Shown piece by piece: positions 6,748 through 8,245 of a stretch of DNA of 8,245 nucleotides. The stretch comes from Paracoccaceae bacterium. GTDB lineage: Bacteria > Pseudomonadota > Alphaproteobacteria > Rhodobacterales > Rhodobacteraceae. How positions within the stretch are numbered: position 1 is the stretch's first letter; the number at the start of each line of letters is the position of its first letter. The DNA is taken from assembly GCA_002746395.1 (NCBI GenBank), contig NVXA01000003.1:97246-105490 (forward strand), read 5' to 3'. The notes beneath the pieces were generated by a model. The model ran no database searches and was not told the origin of the DNA. It saw only the letters and a list, made by a program, of their open reading frames with translations. The position numbers and the translations under genes were made by a program.

Positions 6748-7745
6748 ATGCGCGGGGCCGGACCGATGGGTATTGCCCCGATGTAGGTCAGCCTGTCCTT
6801 GAAGCGTAGTTTGATTTCAATGTCGTCAGGGTTACCAGCCAATGCTGCGACCAAAGATACGCCGCGATCCAATGCCGTGCTGAAATCAGGTGGCAGCAGT
6901 TGTGCGGCGATTATTACATCCAGCAACTCGCGCCATTTTTGGGCTTGTAGGGTGAAGGTACCGTCCATGTAGCCATCAGCGCTGATGTCGATGGAGCCTT
7001 TGCCATTCAGGTTCAAAGCCCCCCAGAGGAACCGGAGGTCGCGAATTTCGATCGCGGTCATGCGCGGGTTGGTTTCTTCAATTGCGAAGCGATCCCACGG
7101 ATTGTCGTAGGTCAGGGTGGCATCGAAGATCGCTTCGGGGATGGTTTCGGGTAGCACGCCTTCCTTATCAATGGAATCGCGCCAAGTGACGGGTGGCGAG
7201 AATTCTAATGCTTTTAGGTAAAAGTCATAGGAATTCGGCGGCATGTCCGGGGCGTTATGGGCAAAAAACGCAACGCTGGCCTCTTTGGCCGAGGCACGCC
7301 AATCGGCGGTTCCCGTAAGGGCCAAATCGCTGGTTTCCAATTGCATACGATCAAGCGAAAGTGCCGTGTCAGGTTTGAAGATTAGGGATCCGCGCAGTTG
7401 TGAGCTGGTAATCGTGATGGTGTCGTTGCGTGTGGAATAGCTGTGCGTGCCGGGCCAAACCGCGATGATGTGGTTGGGTTTGTAGGATAGCGCCAGAAGT
7501 TGAAATTGCGGGGCTTCCCATATCCAACCGGCTTGGGGGTTGCTTAGGGTTAGATCGGTGAATTTGCTGTCGAAGCGGTTGGGATATCCGGTGACTTTGA
7601 ACTCTTCGACTTCCGCCACCCATCCAGCATCACGGCGTTGCTCCATCCACGTCTCGATTGCGGTTTTCTGGGCGGTTGTGCCGACGACCCACCACGTGCT
7701 CCACGCGACAGATACTACCAGTACCAAAGTAATTAGGCCGCGCAT
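6741..7745 (-). CDS. DUF2125 domain protein, membrane-anchored
   Basis: This 334-residue protein matches DUF2125, a family of unknown function found mainly in alphaproteobacteria. It begins with MRGLITLVLVVSVAWS, a single N-terminal signal anchor, and the rest is predicted to be outside the cytoplasm. Family-like segments include GYPNRFDSKFTDLTL (about residues 53-67), a Trp-rich AGWIWEAPQFQLLALSYKPNHIIAVWPG, and later alternating beta-type strands with repeated NGKGSIDISADGYMDG-like pattern. The repeated strand pattern resembles AsmA-like envelope proteins, but this is only an impression. The open frame extends upstream as far as 8009. The ATG at 7743-7745 is chosen because it begins the signal anchor and follows a purine-rich ribosome site, and because longer versions would overlap chaC. 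The stop overlaps the 3' end of the convergent LysM gene by 7 bases. Confidence 0.87.
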   Translation of the reverse strand: MRGLITLVLVVSVAWSTWWVVGTTAQKTAIETWMEQRRDAGWVAEVEEFKVTGYPNRFDSKFTDLTLSNPQAGWIWEAPQFQLLALSYKPNHIIAVWPGTHSYSTRNDTITITSSQLRGSLIFKPDTALSLDRMQLETSDLALTGTADWRASAKEASVAFFAHNAPDMPPNSYDFYLKALEFSPPVTWRDSIDKEGVLPETIPEAIFDATLTYDNPWDRFAIEETNPRMTAIEIRDLRFLWGALNLNGKGSIDISADGYMDGTFTLQAQKWRELLDVIIAAQLLPPDFSTALDRGVSLVAALAGNPDDIEIKLRFKDRLTYIGAIPIGPAPRIY

Positions 7746-7811
7746 GGAATCCCCTCTCCAACTTTGCAAGAATGCAGGGTATACACTGGCCATAAATCGG
7801 AGGCAGATACA
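7746..7811. promoter_or_regulatory. Divergent intergenic region between DUF2125 and chaC
   Basis: These 66 bases separate two genes read in opposite directions, so both promoters must lie here or inside the coding ends. GTATAC at 7779-7784 and TTGCAA at 7764-7769 are promoter-like fragments, but their spacing (10 bases) does not form a normal sigma-70 pair on the plus strand. No operator was recognised. A strong GGAGG for chaC lies at 7799-7803. Confidence 0.4.
7751..7759 (-). promoter_or_regulatory. Ribosome binding site fixing the DUF2125 start
   Basis: On the minus strand, GGAGAGGGG (7759 down to 7751) ends five bases before the ATG at 7745. This favours that start over the much longer open frame reaching back to 8009. 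Confidence 0.75.
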
Positions 7812-8245
7812 ATGCTGCAAAATGACCTTTGGGTTTTTGGATATGGTTCGCTGCTTTGGCGGCCAGGTTTTGAGTATGTGGAACGCCGCGTAGCAACGTT
7901 GCGCGGGTTTAATCGGTCTTTTTGTATGAGTTCGGTTCACTATCGTGGCACGCACGCGGACCCTGGACTGGTGTTGGCACTGGACCCTGACCATTTGGGC
8001 GAATGCCACGGTGTCGGGTTTCGCGTGGCAGCGGATTTGGCGGCCGATACCATGGCGTACTTGCGTGAGCGCGAACTGATTTCATCGGCTTATATGGAAC
8101 AAACGCACCCGATTACGTTTCACGGCGGTGGTGTGGCCGAGGCGGTTTGTTACGTGATGGATCAATCTCACGAACAATACGTCGGCGGTTTAAGCATCGA
8201 GGAACAGGCGATGATAATCGCCAAGGCTACCGGATCGGCAGGGCC
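7812..8245 (+). CDS. chaC: Glutathione-specific gamma-glutamylcyclotransferase (ChaC family), 3'-partial
   Basis: ChaC enzymes cleave glutathione to 5-oxoproline and Cys-Gly in the cytoplasm. The frame starts at the ATG at 7812, eight bases after GGAGG (7799-7803), and runs off the right edge after 144 codons. The family is usually about 175-230 residues long, so the C-terminus is missing. Visible hallmarks are VFGYGSLLWRPGF (8-20), whose YGSL loop binds the gamma-glutamyl group; LRGFNRSFCMSS (30-41); GVGFRV (67-72); and YLRERE with an AY pair shortly after (83-94). Glu88 aligns with the catalytic Glu of the family. It is divergent from DUF2125. No regulatory site is evident beyond the shared gap. 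Confidence 0.93.
   Translation, partial: MLQNDLWVFGYGSLLWRPGFEYVERRVATLRGFNRSFCMSSVHYRGTHADPGLVLALDPDHLGECHGVGFRVAADLAADTMAYLRERELISSAYMEQTHPITFHGGGVAEAVCYVMDQSHEQYVGGLSIEEQAMIIAKATGSAG

Noticed and set aside
7746..8009. Upstream extension of the DUF2125 frame to a start at 8009 on the minus strand
   Set aside because: It would overlap chaC on the other strand and place about 88 residues ahead of a clear signal anchor. The ATG at 7745 has a good ribosome site.

Overview
The window looks like a chromosomal segment from an alphaproteobacterium, most likely Rhodobacterales (roseobacter-type). The basis is the family content: a DUF2125 protein, an extensin-like lipoprotein, a hisC-tyrC pair, and the style of the PriA and ChaC proteins. 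The lineage is inferred from remembered families, not from a search. Most coding sequence is moderately GC-rich, near 58-60% in lines counted by hand.

Layout from left to right: (1) priA, the replication-restart helicase, with its first residues lost beyond the left edge. (2) A tight same-strand run of hisC (PLP aminotransferase), tyrC (prephenate/arogenate dehydrogenase) and an extensin-like lipoprotein, joined by two 4-base ATGA overlaps. (3) A 376-base AT-rich gap with a weak terminator-like hairpin, a 9-bp direct repeat, an exact CtrA-type TTAA-N7-TTAA site and a 10-bp tandem repeat. (4) Two exported-protein genes of lower GC: a periplasmic rhodanese-like protein and a C-terminal LysM protein. 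(5) A DUF2125 gene on the minus strand, whose 3' end overlaps the LysM gene by 7 bases. (6) A chaC-type gamma-glutamylcyclotransferase gene, divergent from DUF2125 across 66 bases and cut by the right edge.

How the genes may work together: hisC and tyrC form an aromatic/histidine amino-acid unit in which TyrC makes the 4-hydroxyphenylpyruvate or tyrosine skeleton and the aminotransferase can supply the transamination step. The extensin-like lipoprotein and the LysM protein both point to the cell envelope and peptidoglycan. ChaC degrades glutathione in the cytoplasm.

I see no CRISPR array, RNA gene, transposase or phage gene. The least ordinary part is 4843-6747: an AT-rich regulatory stretch and two exported, lower-GC genes that may be controlled by CtrA and may be an insertion into a more conserved neighbourhood. 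I see no clear evidence of a wholly new system.
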